Assembly: GCF_000325705.1 (NCBI RefSeq) | Contig: NC_019904.1 | Location: 1,186,001-1,250,000, forward strand | Length of the DNA: 64,000 bases | Source of the DNA: Echinicola vietnamensis DSM 17526 | GTDB lineage: Bacteria > Bacteroidota > Bacteroidia > Cytophagales > Cyclobacteriaceae | Direction of reading: 5' to 3' | Shown here: positions 55,185-63,450 of the stretch, in pieces | Layout of the letters: each line of letters begins with the position of its first letter | Position numbering within the stretch: the first letter of the stretch is position 1 | Made by a program: the position numbers and the translations under genes | Notes under the pieces: generated by a model | What the model was told of the DNA's origin: nothing | Seen by the model: the letters and a program-made list of their open reading frames with translations, nothing else | Databases searched by the model: none

Positions 55185-55850
55185 ATGAAAAAGTCATTTA
55201 CCGAAGAAGAACTTAAAGCCATTGCTACCCAGCTGAGCCACCCAAAAGGGGAAATGGGCATCGATGTTGCCGCTACCATGCATGAATCAAACCTCTCCAT
55301 GACCGAAAAGGCCATCGAGCTGCTTCATTTGGAAAAGGGGGATCGGGTGCTGGAACTCGGTCATGGAAGTGCGATGCATGTGGGACCGCTGTTGGCTGAA
55401 GCCGATGGTCTCCAATATGCCGGGCTGGAAATTTCCCAGCTGATGCATGAAGAAGCCAAAAAACACAACACCACATGGATCGATGAGGGAAAGGCTGCTT
55501 TTTACCAATATGATGGGAAGAAAGCACCTTTTGAGTCGGGAAGCTTTGATAAGATTTTTACGGTCAACACCATTTACTTTTGGAGCGAGCCGAAGAAAAC
55601 CACGATGGAGCTAAAACGGTTGCTGGCTGATGAAGGAAGCTTGGTGATTGCCTTTGCGCAGAAGCGGTTTATGGAAAACCTACCTTTTACCAAATATGGG
55701 TTTACCTTTTACGATGATGAGAATGTTATTGAGCTGATGGCAGCGGTAGGCTTGGTGCCCTTGGAGCAATCGGACGTCACCGAAACGGTCAAGAGCAAAG
55801 CGATGGAAGAGGTAGAGCGGGAGTTTACGGTGATGCGTTTTTCGAGGTAG
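55185..55850 (+). CDS. Class I SAM-dependent methyltransferase
   Basis: 221 residues. SAM-binding motif RVLELGHGSAMHVGPLL (motif I; GHGSA in place of GxGxG), FDKIFTVNTIYFW (motif post I/IV) and LLADEGSLVIAF. Methyltransf_11 family; substrate unknown. Stands alone between repeats. Confidence 0.85.
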   Translation: MKKSFTEEELKAIATQLSHPKGEMGIDVAATMHESNLSMTEKAIELLHLEKGDRVLELGHGSAMHVGPLLAEADGLQYAGLEISQLMHEEAKKHNTTWIDEGKAAFYQYDGKKAPFESGSFDKIFTVNTIYFWSEPKKTTMELKRLLADEGSLVIAFAQKRFMENLPFTKYGFTFYDDENVIELMAAVGLVPLEQSDVTETVKSKAMEEVEREFTVMRFSR

Positions 55851-55937
55851 TTTTCAGGTGTTCTTGATCGTTTTTTTTCCAGTATTTGGCCAAATTGGTA
55901 AGTAAATGACATCCTTATGGGGCTTTTTGAGAATTGC

Positions 55938-56156
55938 TTAACTCATCAAGCCAATGATCAATACCGTCATGATGACCAAAAGCACTGCGATCTTTAGGAT
56001 CAGGAAGCCTTTCCATTCGAAAAGGCTGCGGACACGGCTTTTTCTAAGCACTTCGTCTTTGGTCGGCGCCTTTACCAGGGCAAACGCATTTAGAAAATCC
56101 AGTTTACGTCGGTCCACAAATCTGCCGTGTCCAAGTATGCGGTAATTGCAGCACAA
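55938..56156 (-). pseudogene. Possible 5'-truncated or small membrane protein gene
   Basis: Frame reads RRKLDFLNAFALVKAPTKDEV...FEWKGFLILKIAVLLVIMTVLIIGLMS, a plausible cytoplasmic tail plus C-terminal membrane helix. There is no ATG; only TTG 56156 or GTG 56117 are available, and the stop just upstream is made by the REP cluster at 56150. Either a short gene with a non-ATG start or a fragment cut by repeat insertion. Confidence 0.35.
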
Positions 56157-56410
56157 GGGAAATTATCCCCTGTAAGGGGAACTTAATTCAGCCCAATGGA
56201 GCCCATTGGGCTAGTATGGTGAGGACAAACAAGTCCTTACGGCCTGTAAGGGCAATTAAGAATAATAATCGTTAAAAACACCTAGTGGGAGTATTCAGCT
56301 AGGCTTTCAGCCTGCGGAGGGAATGGGTATTGGCATATCACCCCAAGGTGTTGCCTTGGGCTAAGGTGAGTAAGGCCTTCAGCCTTTGGCTTCTGGTGTT
56401 GGTTAGGGAA
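56150..56410. repeat. Cluster of REP-like hairpins
   Basis: Successive small palindromes: CCCC-tgtaa-GGGG (56167), AGCCCAATG-gagcc-CATTGGGCT (56193), tccttacgg...gtaagg (56231), ggctttcagcc (56305) and CCAAGG-tgttg-CCTTGG (56344). Different in sequence from the RAYT array at 49-51 kb but like the edge element at 1-60. Confidence 0.75.
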
Positions 56411-56510
56411 AAACAAGCTTGAAGGCGCCTTCAGCCTTAGAACCGAAAATGGCGGATGATTTCTATAAATGCGTTTTCCCTGGGGCCTTTATATTTTGTC
56501 ATGTTGGATA

Positions 56511-56843
56511 TTATATCAATTTCCACCCCAGCGCGGTATTTACCGTGCCTTTCACCACATCAAATGCAGCATTGATGGCCCCTTCTACGGCCAATATGCC
56601 CAATCCTTCTATGGTCAGTAAGACGATGCGGGCACTGCTCTTTTGGATTTCCAAGTAATGTTTGGCCTGCTCTTCGGTGATTTTGCCTTGCAATTTCAGT
56701 TCACCGATCAATTTGAGGTTGTTGGCGAGTACTTTTAGCTCATTTTCCGCAAAGGGTTTGGCTTCTTCCCAATGGTTGCTCAGCACGCCTTGCGCGGCCA
56801 CGACCATTTGCTCGAATAGTTCTTCTGTGTTGATTTGTGACAT
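56511..56843 (-). CDS. Hypothetical helical protein
   Basis: 110 residues: an amphipathic helical N-terminal half (GVLSNHWEEAKPFAENELKVLANNLKLIGELKLQGKITEEQAKHYLE) and a more hydrophobic C-terminal half (IVLLTIEGLGILAVEGAINAAFDVVKG). Possibly membrane associated. No family recognised. It starts 15 bp after the stop of the lipoprotein gene upstream, so they are likely one operon. Confidence 0.6.
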   Translation of the reverse strand: MSQINTEELFEQMVVAAQGVLSNHWEEAKPFAENELKVLANNLKLIGELKLQGKITEEQAKHYLEIQKSSARIVLLTIEGLGILAVEGAINAAFDVVKGTVNTALGWKLI

Positions 56844-56858
56844 GAGGTGAGAGGGTTA

Positions 56859-57329
56859 TCAGTTTTCGTAAGATTCTCCACGTTTTAGGGCCATTTGCAG
56901 TCGGATGATGGCCGTAAAGGCGGAATTGAAAGCAGTCTTCAGTGGAGGCAATTGCTCGGCAGAGGCAAATCCCATTTGGTGCAAAAACTCAAGGTTGCGC
57001 AGCATGTTTTGCAGTTCTTTTACCTGCTCTTGCACAATGCGGTTTTTGTCCACTGCTGCAGCCCTGACCGCCAAGGTGTTCAGGTCCACTTTGGCCTCGT
57101 CAAAGAATTCCTGATAATGCTCGTAAGCTGCCTCATCAGTGCCAATGTTCCTTTCTAGCGACACAAAATAAGCGGTCACTTTTTCTTCAAGGGCAGTTAC
57201 TTTTTCATCTGTAATGGGATCGTATTCGCTGATCAAGCGAACAGAAGTACAGGCTTGTCCGCACCACAAGAGCAGCAGAAGGAAACTGATCAGTTTCCCT
57301 TTTGTAGCGATTCGATTGGATAGTTTCAT
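56859..57329 (-). CDS. Hypothetical lipoprotein
   Basis: 156 residues with a lipoprotein signal (ISFLLLLLWCGQAC, lipid Cys at about 27). The mature part is helical (ALEEKVTAYFVSLERNIGTDEAAYEHYQEFF...). The open frame extends to 57647, but its N-terminal 106 residues are the shadow of the GNAT gene on the same strand; ATG 57329 is the true start. Upstream neighbour by 50 bp is the double GNAT gene. Confidence 0.65.
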   Translation of the reverse strand: MKLSNRIATKGKLISFLLLLLWCGQACTSVRLISEYDPITDEKVTALEEKVTAYFVSLERNIGTDEAAYEHYQEFFDEAKVDLNTLAVRAAAVDKNRIVQEQVKELQNMLRNLEFLHQMGFASAEQLPPLKTAFNSAFTAIIRLQMALKRGESYEN

Positions 57330-57379
57330 GTCGTTGTCGTCTAATAACAATTTTTGATGCTCTAATTTCCTTTTAATCC

Positions 57380-58195
57380 TCAGTGCTCTTTTCCTTCGTA
57401 TTTCCACATCGGCACCGTTTTTCCGGCCTGTTCGAAGCCCATTTTTTTGTAAAAGGGTACTGCCTTGACCTCCGCAGTGAGCATTTGCATGTGGAAGCCT
57501 GCGTATTTTTCGAACATCCTCTCCATGATTTTGCGGCCAATGCCTTTTCCCTGATGACTGGGCAAAACCAGTAAATGCGGGAAATACACCACCAAATGGC
57601 CATCGGAAATGGCATTGCCCAATCCAACCAACTGGTCGTTTTCCCAAGCGGTGACCAAACTATCCGAGTGGGTGAGGCCTTTATAGAGCACCTCAGGTTT
57701 ATTTGCGGAACTCCAGTGGTTTTTTTGGTAGAGTGGCAGTAGTTGCTCTAGCGTAAAATCCCGATGTTCTGCTATTTCCACCGTCGTTTTCTCCATGATG
57801 ATATAGTCAATGCCTTTTTTGGCAAAGGTTTGTTGGGTTTTTTGAAGCCCAAATTTTTCGTAAAAGGCGGTTTTGTCCGCACGGGCATTGCACCAGATGC
57901 GATGGATGCCTTCTTCTTCCAAATGGGAAATGATATAGCGGAGCAAAATGCTGCCATAACCCTTTCCTTGCTGTGAGGTTTCCGTGGCGAATTTCCTGAA
58001 CTGTGCCTGTCCGTTTTTTACAAATACGGATATCACCGTACAGATTTGATCTCCTTGTACCAATCCAAAATGTCGGCCATGTGGATCCACTTCAAGTTTG
58101 ACATCATCAAACGGTTGATCTGGCCACATCACACGATGGCGAAGGGCCCATGTGTCTTCCGGCCGTAAGGAGATGATTTTATAATTAGGTTCCAT
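57380..58195 (-). CDS. Tandem double-GNAT acetyltransferase
   Basis: 271 residues formed by two GNAT domains. The first (about 1-140) carries FRKFATETSQQGKGYGSILLRYII, the second (about 141-271) carries FPHLLVLPSHQGKGIGRKIMERMFEK with acetyl-CoA loop Q/RxxGxG/A, and FYKKMGFEQAGK. Each domain would bind acetyl-CoA. Substrate unknown. It begins 24 bp after the D-aminoacylase-like gene and may be co-transcribed with it. Confidence 0.87.
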   Translation of the reverse strand: MEPNYKIISLRPEDTWALRHRVMWPDQPFDDVKLEVDPHGRHFGLVQGDQICTVISVFVKNGQAQFRKFATETSQQGKGYGSILLRYIISHLEEEGIHRIWCNARADKTAFYEKFGLQKTQQTFAKKGIDYIIMEKTTVEIAEHRDFTLEQLLPLYQKNHWSSANKPEVLYKGLTHSDSLVTAWENDQLVGLGNAISDGHLVVYFPHLLVLPSHQGKGIGRKIMERMFEKYAGFHMQMLTAEVKAVPFYKKMGFEQAGKTVPMWKYEGKEH

Positions 58196-58219
58196 TTGAT
58201 AATTGTCGCGATAAGTTGA

Positions 58220-59902
58220 TTATGGACGGCTTCCTTTCCAACCGGGACCGCGGACTGCCCTACCGGGAAAGGCACCGGTGTGTTTACCTTGTCGAAGGAC
58301 TTGCTGGCCATTTACCAATACATGTACCATGCCTGTTGCATACTGGTGTGGCTGGTCAAAGGTAGCCTTGTCCTCAATTTTTTCTGGATCAAAAATAGCG
58401 ATATCGGCGTAATATCCTGGTTTTAGCAATCCTCTCTTTTCAATGCGAAGGTTCGTAGCAGGCAAATGGGTCAGTTTATAAATGGCCTCTTCGAGGGGGA
58501 TGACCTTTTCTTCCCGGACGTACTTTCCAAGCAATCGGGCAAAGTTACCGTAGGCTCGTGGATGGGTGCTGGATTGGAGGAATACCCCTTCCGCCGCCAT
58601 GGATTGCGCATCCGAGCCAAAGCTCATCCAAGGGAGTTGGAGTTGCTTTTGGACATTTTCTTCGGACATCAGAAAGTAAACCGTTCCTACGCGGCTGCCG
58701 TCTTCTACCACCAAGTCCATGGCCGTTTCTTCTGGGGATTTGCCTCTCAGCTCGGCCACCTCTGCCAAGGTTTTACCGGTAAGGTGTTTGAGGCTGTCAT
58801 TTTTAAAACCTACCAAGATCATTTTGTCTGCCGACCCTGCCGCTTGCATCAGGCTCTCCCAAGTGATGGCAGGACTTTTCATTTCCTGCAGGACCTTTTT
58901 TCGGATTTCAGGATCCTGAAGCCGTTTGGCCCAAGCCTCGTAGCCTCCTTCTTGCACCCACGGCGGCATGGCAGCATCCAGGCCGGTGGCACCGGCAGTA
59001 TAAGTGTACATATCCGTGGTGATGTGGAGGCCGGCGTTTCTGGCCGAGTCCACCTTCCGAACCACCTCATCAAACTTGCTCCAATTGGCCTCACCGCTTT
59101 GTTTCAGATGGTAAACTTCTGCGCGGATATTCGCTTCACTGGCGATTTCTATCAATTCATCCAAGCTTTCCAACAGTTTGTTTCCCTCGCTTCGCAAGTG
59201 GGAAATATACATGCCATCATATTCCGAGGCGACCTTACAGAGGGCGATAAGCTCTTCTGTGCTGGAATAAAAAGCCGGTGCGTAGATCAGCGATGAGCCG
59301 ATGCCCAGTGCTCCTTCTTCCATGGCCTGCCTCACCATCATTTTCATGGAATCGAGCTCCTGCGGACTGGGTGCCCGATCTTCATACCCGACGGTATTGA
59401 CCCGAAGGGTGGTGGCCCCTACGAAAGAGGCGACGTTAGTGGACACACCTTTTTTTTCGAGAAATTCCAAGTATCCGCCCAACGTCGTCCACGGGATATC
59501 ATAGGTGATTTTTCCTTGATCAGCTTTCATTTCCCGACGGGTAGCAGGAGTCAGTGGCCCCCAAGAGCTGCCTTCCCCAAAGATTTCCAATGTGACGCCT
59601 TGTTTGATATCACTCATGGAGCGGCCATCTTCGATCAGGGATTCCACTGCCCAGCTGAGCATGTTGATGAAGCCGGGAGCTACGACCAAGCCTTTGGCAT
59701 CTATTTCTTGGTCGGCAGTCTTATCCGCTAAGTCACCTACAGCGGCCACCGTATCGGCTCGGATACCCACGTCGGCAATATAAGAAGGCTTTCCGCTGCC
59801 ATCCACCACTTGGCCATTTCGGATAATGGTATCAAAATCCGTTGGCTGATGACATGCAAAGGCAAGTAGAAGAAGTAGGATAAGGGGAAAATGCTGTTTC
59901 AT
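58220..59902 (-). CDS. D-aminoacylase-like amidohydrolase lipoprotein
   Basis: 560 residues with a lipoprotein signal (LILLLLLAFAC). COG3653 D-aminoacylase pattern: TIIRNGQVVDGSGKPSYIADVGI, VVAPGFIN, HLRSEGNKLLESLDELIEIA, EVYHLKQSG, TTDMYTYTAGATGLDAAMPPW and GSDAQSM. The metal-binding HTHDD usually following PGFID is replaced by NMLSWAVES, and the GNCG Cys region by GEGSS. So the N-terminal metal site is lost, though the second set of His/Asp is kept. Activity on N-acyl-D-amino acids or dipeptides is uncertain. Confidence 0.85.
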   Translation of the reverse strand: MKQHFPLILLLLLAFACHQPTDFDTIIRNGQVVDGSGKPSYIADVGIRADTVAAVGDLADKTADQEIDAKGLVVAPGFINMLSWAVESLIEDGRSMSDIKQGVTLEIFGEGSSWGPLTPATRREMKADQGKITYDIPWTTLGGYLEFLEKKGVSTNVASFVGATTLRVNTVGYEDRAPSPQELDSMKMMVRQAMEEGALGIGSSLIYAPAFYSSTEELIALCKVASEYDGMYISHLRSEGNKLLESLDELIEIASEANIRAEVYHLKQSGEANWSKFDEVVRKVDSARNAGLHITTDMYTYTAGATGLDAAMPPWVQEGGYEAWAKRLQDPEIRKKVLQEMKSPAITWESLMQAAGSADKMILVGFKNDSLKHLTGKTLAEVAELRGKSPEETAMDLVVEDGSRVGTVYFLMSEENVQKQLQLPWMSFGSDAQSMAAEGVFLQSSTHPRAYGNFARLLGKYVREEKVIPLEEAIYKLTHLPATNLRIEKRGLLKPGYYADIAIFDPEKIEDKATFDQPHQYATGMVHVLVNGQQVLRQGKHTGAFPGRAVRGPGWKGSRP

Positions 59903-60004
59903 GAGATAAATGGTTAATCATGGTAAGTTATACCAAAAAATGAAGTCCTCCAAAAGCTCGCAAATGGGGCTGCTGGAGGGCAGTGGAAAATTGGTGGGGG
60001 AGTC

Positions 60005-60676
60005 TTAGGATGCTTCCAGCAAATCGGAAAGATCTTTCTGGGTAATTACCCGAAAGGCATACCTAAACCCTGCATAAGCTGCTATGCCATAAAAGAGCAG
60101 GTCCATAAAGCTAAAGGTCTCTGTCATCACAGGAATCAGGTAAGCATAATCAAACATAAATAAGGCATCAGCATATCCGAGCCCCTCGGTATTGGCCAAG
60201 TAGGCAATGATACTCAGGAAATTGCCTAGCAAGCAACTGAACAAAGCGATTATTGCACCGCAAATTCCAAATACCTGATCCAGCCCTTTTCCCACATAAC
60301 GCATGGAAAAGCCTACCATGGCCCCGATGGCGACGGCCATGTAGCCGATCTGATAATTTGTGCTGACGGTGATCGCAGCCCACAATACCGCTCCGGCGAT
60401 GCCCACGAGCAATCCACCGAAAATGGCCATGGGAAGGTTTTGCTCCATGCGGAGCTTTTCATAATCATCAGCGGAAAGTTTGTTTTGGAGCGATTGGTTG
60501 TCCAAGGCCACCTCATCATTTAGCTGGATTCGAGCGGCTTCGTCCACTTCATATTCGGCACATTTGTCCATAAATGAAGGTTTGGCGTTGGTCAAAGAGC
60601 AGACGAGGCCAATCTCATGATCCATCTTCCGTTTGGTGCATGTTTTACAAATAGCGAGTTGTTGTTCTAGTTTCAT
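60005..60676 (-). CDS. Membrane protein with N-terminal cysteine motif
   Basis: 223 residues. N-terminal ICKTCTKRKMDHEIGLVCSLTNAKPSFMDKC (a likely zinc site) is followed by a linker and about four membrane helices (GLLVGIAGAVLWAAI; YMAVAIGAMVGFSM; IIALFSCLLGNFLSIIAYLA; the C-terminal LLFYGIAAYAGFRYAF). Resembles Bacteroidota membrane proteins with a CxxC ribbon; function unknown. Confidence 0.7.
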   Translation of the reverse strand: MKLEQQLAICKTCTKRKMDHEIGLVCSLTNAKPSFMDKCAEYEVDEAARIQLNDEVALDNQSLQNKLSADDYEKLRMEQNLPMAIFGGLLVGIAGAVLWAAITVSTNYQIGYMAVAIGAMVGFSMRYVGKGLDQVFGICGAIIALFSCLLGNFLSIIAYLANTEGLGYADALFMFDYAYLIPVMTETFSFMDLLFYGIAAYAGFRYAFRVITQKDLSDLLEAS

Positions 60677-60833
60677 GACAAAAAGTTTTTAGGAATAAAC
60701 AGCCATAATAACCATAAAAATCAATATTTCTCGCTTGTTGTCAGTTTTTTATGTCCTTTGGATTTTTATTTTGATGGGTCAAGGTTGTTGTCTCAAAAAT
60801 CAGTCGGCACATTTAGGTGTGCCAATTGAGTGG

Positions 60834-61199
60834 CTAGTTTGTCCGTCTGTGGTCCGGGCCAGAGGGTAAACACTGATTTTTTTGGCCATCCTTAGTGAGC
60901 ACTTTGATGGTGCGGAATCCGATAAATTTGGTCGCAAAGACTTTTTGAATGTCCTTGGCATAGAAAGAGAGATGATGGTTTTTATGCACTATAAAGCTCC
61001 AAAAAAGGAAAATGCCACAAAGACCAGCCAAAAAGATCCAAATCATACGATGGATGCTTCCCGTTTGATTCGAAAAGAGTAGATTGAAAGCGGCTATCAG
61101 TAGGATCAGCAGGAGTTGGATTCTGGGCATTTGTTTATTGACCGTACCCGCATCATCAAAACTGATCGTATCACTCGATGCATTATAATGAACGTTCAT
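60834..61199 (-). CDS. Hypothetical two-helix membrane protein
   Basis: 121 residues starting at ATG 61199 (MNVHYNASSDTISF), 1 bp after the upstream gene's stop; the longer frame to 61235 would overlap it by 35 bp. Two hydrophobic helices (LLLILLIAAFNLLF and MIWIFLAGLCGIFLFW) and a C-terminal soluble tail. No family recognised. Likely co-translated with the DUF3566-like gene. Confidence 0.6.
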   Translation of the reverse strand: MNVHYNASSDTISFDDAGTVNKQMPRIQLLLILLIAAFNLLFSNQTGSIHRMIWIFLAGLCGIFLFWSFIVHKNHHLSFYAKDIQKVFATKFIGFRTIKVLTKDGQKNQCLPSGPDHRRTN

Positions 61200-61200
61200 T

Positions 61201-61527
61201 TTATTGAAATGGGTTTTTTGTCCTATCGATTTCATCAGCGATTTCCACTTCTATTCCCCCGATCCACTTGGCGATCAGGTTATAGACCAGACAGGCAATG
61301 GCCGTCATCACAAAGACAATTACTGCATAGACAAATGGTAAGAACAGAAACAAAATACCACTCCCAAAGCCATTCAAAAAACTATAGTGCTCCGAAAAGC
61401 GACTTAATCCGGCCAACGTCATGAACAGCCCAATCGGAATCATCAAAATGGCCATGAATACAAAATAAACCAGGGCAAACATAGCGGCCGTCTGGACCAC
61501 TCCAAAACGTTTAATTCTTCTTTTCAT
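61201..61527 (-). CDS. DUF3566-like membrane protein
   Basis: 108 residues starting KRRIKRFGVVQTAAMFALVYFVFMAILMIPIGLF, the pattern of DUF3566-type transmembrane proteins, with two main helices and a GIEVEIAD end. Function unknown. Its upstream region has an ATACAA...TTGTAT palindrome at 61566-61583. Confidence 0.65.
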   Translation of the reverse strand: MKRRIKRFGVVQTAAMFALVYFVFMAILMIPIGLFMTLAGLSRFSEHYSFLNGFGSGILFLFLPFVYAVIVFVMTAIACLVYNLIAKWIGGIEVEIADEIDRTKNPFQ

Positions 61528-61565
61528 GTTGTATTACGGTAAAAATATTGTTCAAAAACAATAAT

Positions 61566-61583
61566 ATACAAAATATATTGTAT
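61566..61583. promoter_or_regulatory. Palindrome ATACAA..TTGTAT upstream of DUF3566-like gene
   Basis: ATACAA-aatata-TTGTAT, 39 bp before the ATG at 61527, next to attgtt-caaa-aacaat (61546-61561). The arms match the second half of the MarR-gene operator (42041-42058). Weak evidence. Confidence 0.35.
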
Positions 61584-61774
61584 ACAAATCGATTTTTAAC
61601 CCTATTTATGTATTAGAAAGATTGCAAATCCTGGATCAAGCAATATTTATGGGGGCAGCTTTATTTAAAAGGATGCTATTTTAATTGTGGACTGGATAAA
61701 TCCAAGGTTTGCCGAGAAGTCCTCTTTATAGCCAAAGGCATGGGCATCGTAAACTATTAAAGTCATGTAAGCCG

Positions 61775-61858
61775 CGGATAAAAGATATGAACATGGATTT
61801 GCCATTTTTTAAGTATTCTATCTGTGTTTATCAGCGTTCATCCGTGGCCAAATAGCAA
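61775..61858. repeat. Dispersed repeat copy (tctgtgtttatc...cgttcatccgtggcc)
   Basis: cgcggataaaagatatgaacatggatttgcc and tctgtgtttatcagcgttcatccgtggccaaatag. Same family as 11985-12065 and the 5905-6607 array. Flanking 61584-61774 and 61859-62016 are noncoding without further features. Confidence 0.7.
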
Positions 61859-62016
61859 CCAAAGATGGCAAAGAACATATTTACCCATCGGAATAGGCTA
61901 CACCCAACTTTTCGGCTTGATCCCAAATCCTGAGTAGCGTTTTGCATCATAAACTTCCAAGCGCATTACAAATGCTTTGTTCGGTAAGCCGCTCATTAAA
62001 AACCAGCGCTAGTTGG

Positions 62017-62155
62017 GAGGCTGTCTCATAAATAAATAATCCGTCATCACGAACGGAGTGAAGTGATCTCAATGTGCTTTCATTGCACGTATGACGAGAT
62101 TGCTTCTTCCGATATCCATCGGAATCGCAATGACGAGGACTTATGAGACAACCTC
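62017..62155. mobile_element. 139-bp MITE-like element with 15-bp terminal inverted repeats
   Basis: Ends GAGGCTGTCTCATAA and TTATGAGACAACCTC (one mismatch to perfect inverted repeats). Inside are cgaacggagtgaagtgatctc and gagattgcttc, a known style of Bacteroidota intergenic element. IS1182-like elements have similar GAG-CTGTCTCA ends, so trans-mobilisation by such an element is possible. The rest of 62156-62353 is noncoding. Confidence 0.75.
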
Positions 62156-62353
62156 AGATAGATATGCTTTAGCTGCCCTGATAGGTAATTATAGTAGCCA
62201 TTACACCGATAATAGATAAAAATGGCGCGGTCAGTTTTAGTAAATGCTAACACGAATCATCAATTGACGTACAAAAATATACACTTTGTTGTTATTTTGG
62301 CACAGTACAAGATTGTTCTAAAGCATAGGTAATTTCTGCTGGTAAAACCGGAT

Positions 62354-62938
62354 TTAGATCTCCTTCACGACCCTGCATGGATTACCAAAAGCCAAGACAT
62401 CACTGGGGATGTCCTTGGTCACCACCGAGCCTGCGCCAATGGTCACATTGTCCCCAATGCTCACACCCGGCATGATACAAACGTTGCCGCCGATCCAGAC
62501 ATTGTCCCCGATTGTGACGGGCTTGCTGGAGGTACGGTAAATGGGTTCCCCTGCTTGGCGCTCGGACGGATCTTTTATCCTTTCCGATGCCTTCAGCGGA
62601 TGCGTGGCCGTGTAGATTTGAACTCCGGGTGCAATCAATCCGTTTTTGCCGATTTTGATCAAGTTATCATCCAGGAAGGTGCAGTTCATATTTATAAAAG
62701 TCTCCGCTCCGATGAAAATGTTTTCCCCGTAGTCGCAGTAGAATGGCGCTTCAATCCAGACATTATCTCCTTTCTTACCCAATAGTTTGGAAAGGAGTTC
62801 CGCCCTTTCAGCCATTTTATCAGCATCCAGGGCATTGAACGTTTTGAGTAACTTCCGAGCCTTTTGGTACTGTGCGATCAGTGCGGGATCGAGCGTATTG
62901 TAGGATAGGCCACGGAGCATTTTTTCTTTTTCGGTCAT
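62354..62938 (-). CDS. maa: Maltose O-acetyltransferase family (Maa/NodL-like) protein
   Basis: 194 residues of left-handed beta-helix hexapeptide repeats (VWIGGNVCIMPGVSIGDNVTIGAGSVVTKDIPSD), the N-terminal Mac domain MTEKEKMLRGLSYNTLDPALI, and the catalytic His in ATHPL. Acetyl-CoA-dependent O-acetylation of sugars such as maltose. The frame is open to 62995; ATG 62938 is used. Confidence 0.92.
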   Translation of the reverse strand: MTEKEKMLRGLSYNTLDPALIAQYQKARKLLKTFNALDADKMAERAELLSKLLGKKGDNVWIEAPFYCDYGENIFIGAETFINMNCTFLDDNLIKIGKNGLIAPGVQIYTATHPLKASERIKDPSERQAGEPIYRTSSKPVTIGDNVWIGGNVCIMPGVSIGDNVTIGAGSVVTKDIPSDVLAFGNPCRVVKEI

Positions 62939-63023
62939 ACTTCTAATACGTTTATTATCGCATTTCCACCCAAAGAAAACAGGATTATTTAGCAATTCAT
63001 GGTAAAACTGCTACTTGCGTTTA

Positions 63024-63434
63024 TTAATCTGCGAAGTGCTTTTCGATGATTTCGGTAATTTTTTCGTAGGTAAGTGGCTTACTGCGGTATTCGCTAATTT
63101 CCTGATAGGTTTTGGCTTTTGCATCATCATCAGGATTTAGACTGGTGGTAAGCATAACGATTACATTTTTAGCTTTGAGATGTTGGGGAAGCTTTTTATA
63201 CTCCTCCAGAAAATCCCAACCACTAATGCCTGGCATGTTAATATCCAAGAAGATCAGTTCTGGCCGTGGATAATCACTTCCTCCTGCTTTATTGATATAC
63301 TCCAATGCAGCCATGCCACTTTGGACGGGGACTATTTTTTCGACTAATCCGGTTCGCTTGAGGATAATTTCGTTGATGAAGTTGGTGGGTTCATCATCAT
63401 CTACTAGCAAAACACACTTAATTTTTTTATTCAT
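63024..63434 (-). CDS. Single-domain response regulator (CheY-like)
   Basis: 136 residues: acidic pocket DDDEP near residue 12, phospho-acceptor Asp in IFLDINMPG, Thr in TTSLN and Lys in SKPLT. No output domain, so it acts by protein contact, as for CheY or phosphorelay proteins. It starts 16 bp after the stop of the histidine kinase, a two-component pair. The frame up to 63551 overlaps the kinase and is rejected; ATG 63434 is chosen. Confidence 0.92.
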   Translation of the reverse strand: MNKKIKCVLLVDDDEPTNFINEIILKRTGLVEKIVPVQSGMAALEYINKAGGSDYPRPELIFLDINMPGISGWDFLEEYKKLPQHLKAKNVIVMLTTSLNPDDDAKAKTYQEISEYRSKPLTYEKITEIIEKHFAD

Positions 63435-63450
63435 TAGATTATTGAGTTTA

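Noticed and set aside
57330..57647. N-terminal extension of the lipoprotein frame
   Set aside because: Overlaps the double-GNAT gene in another frame; the lipoprotein signal starts at ATG 57329.
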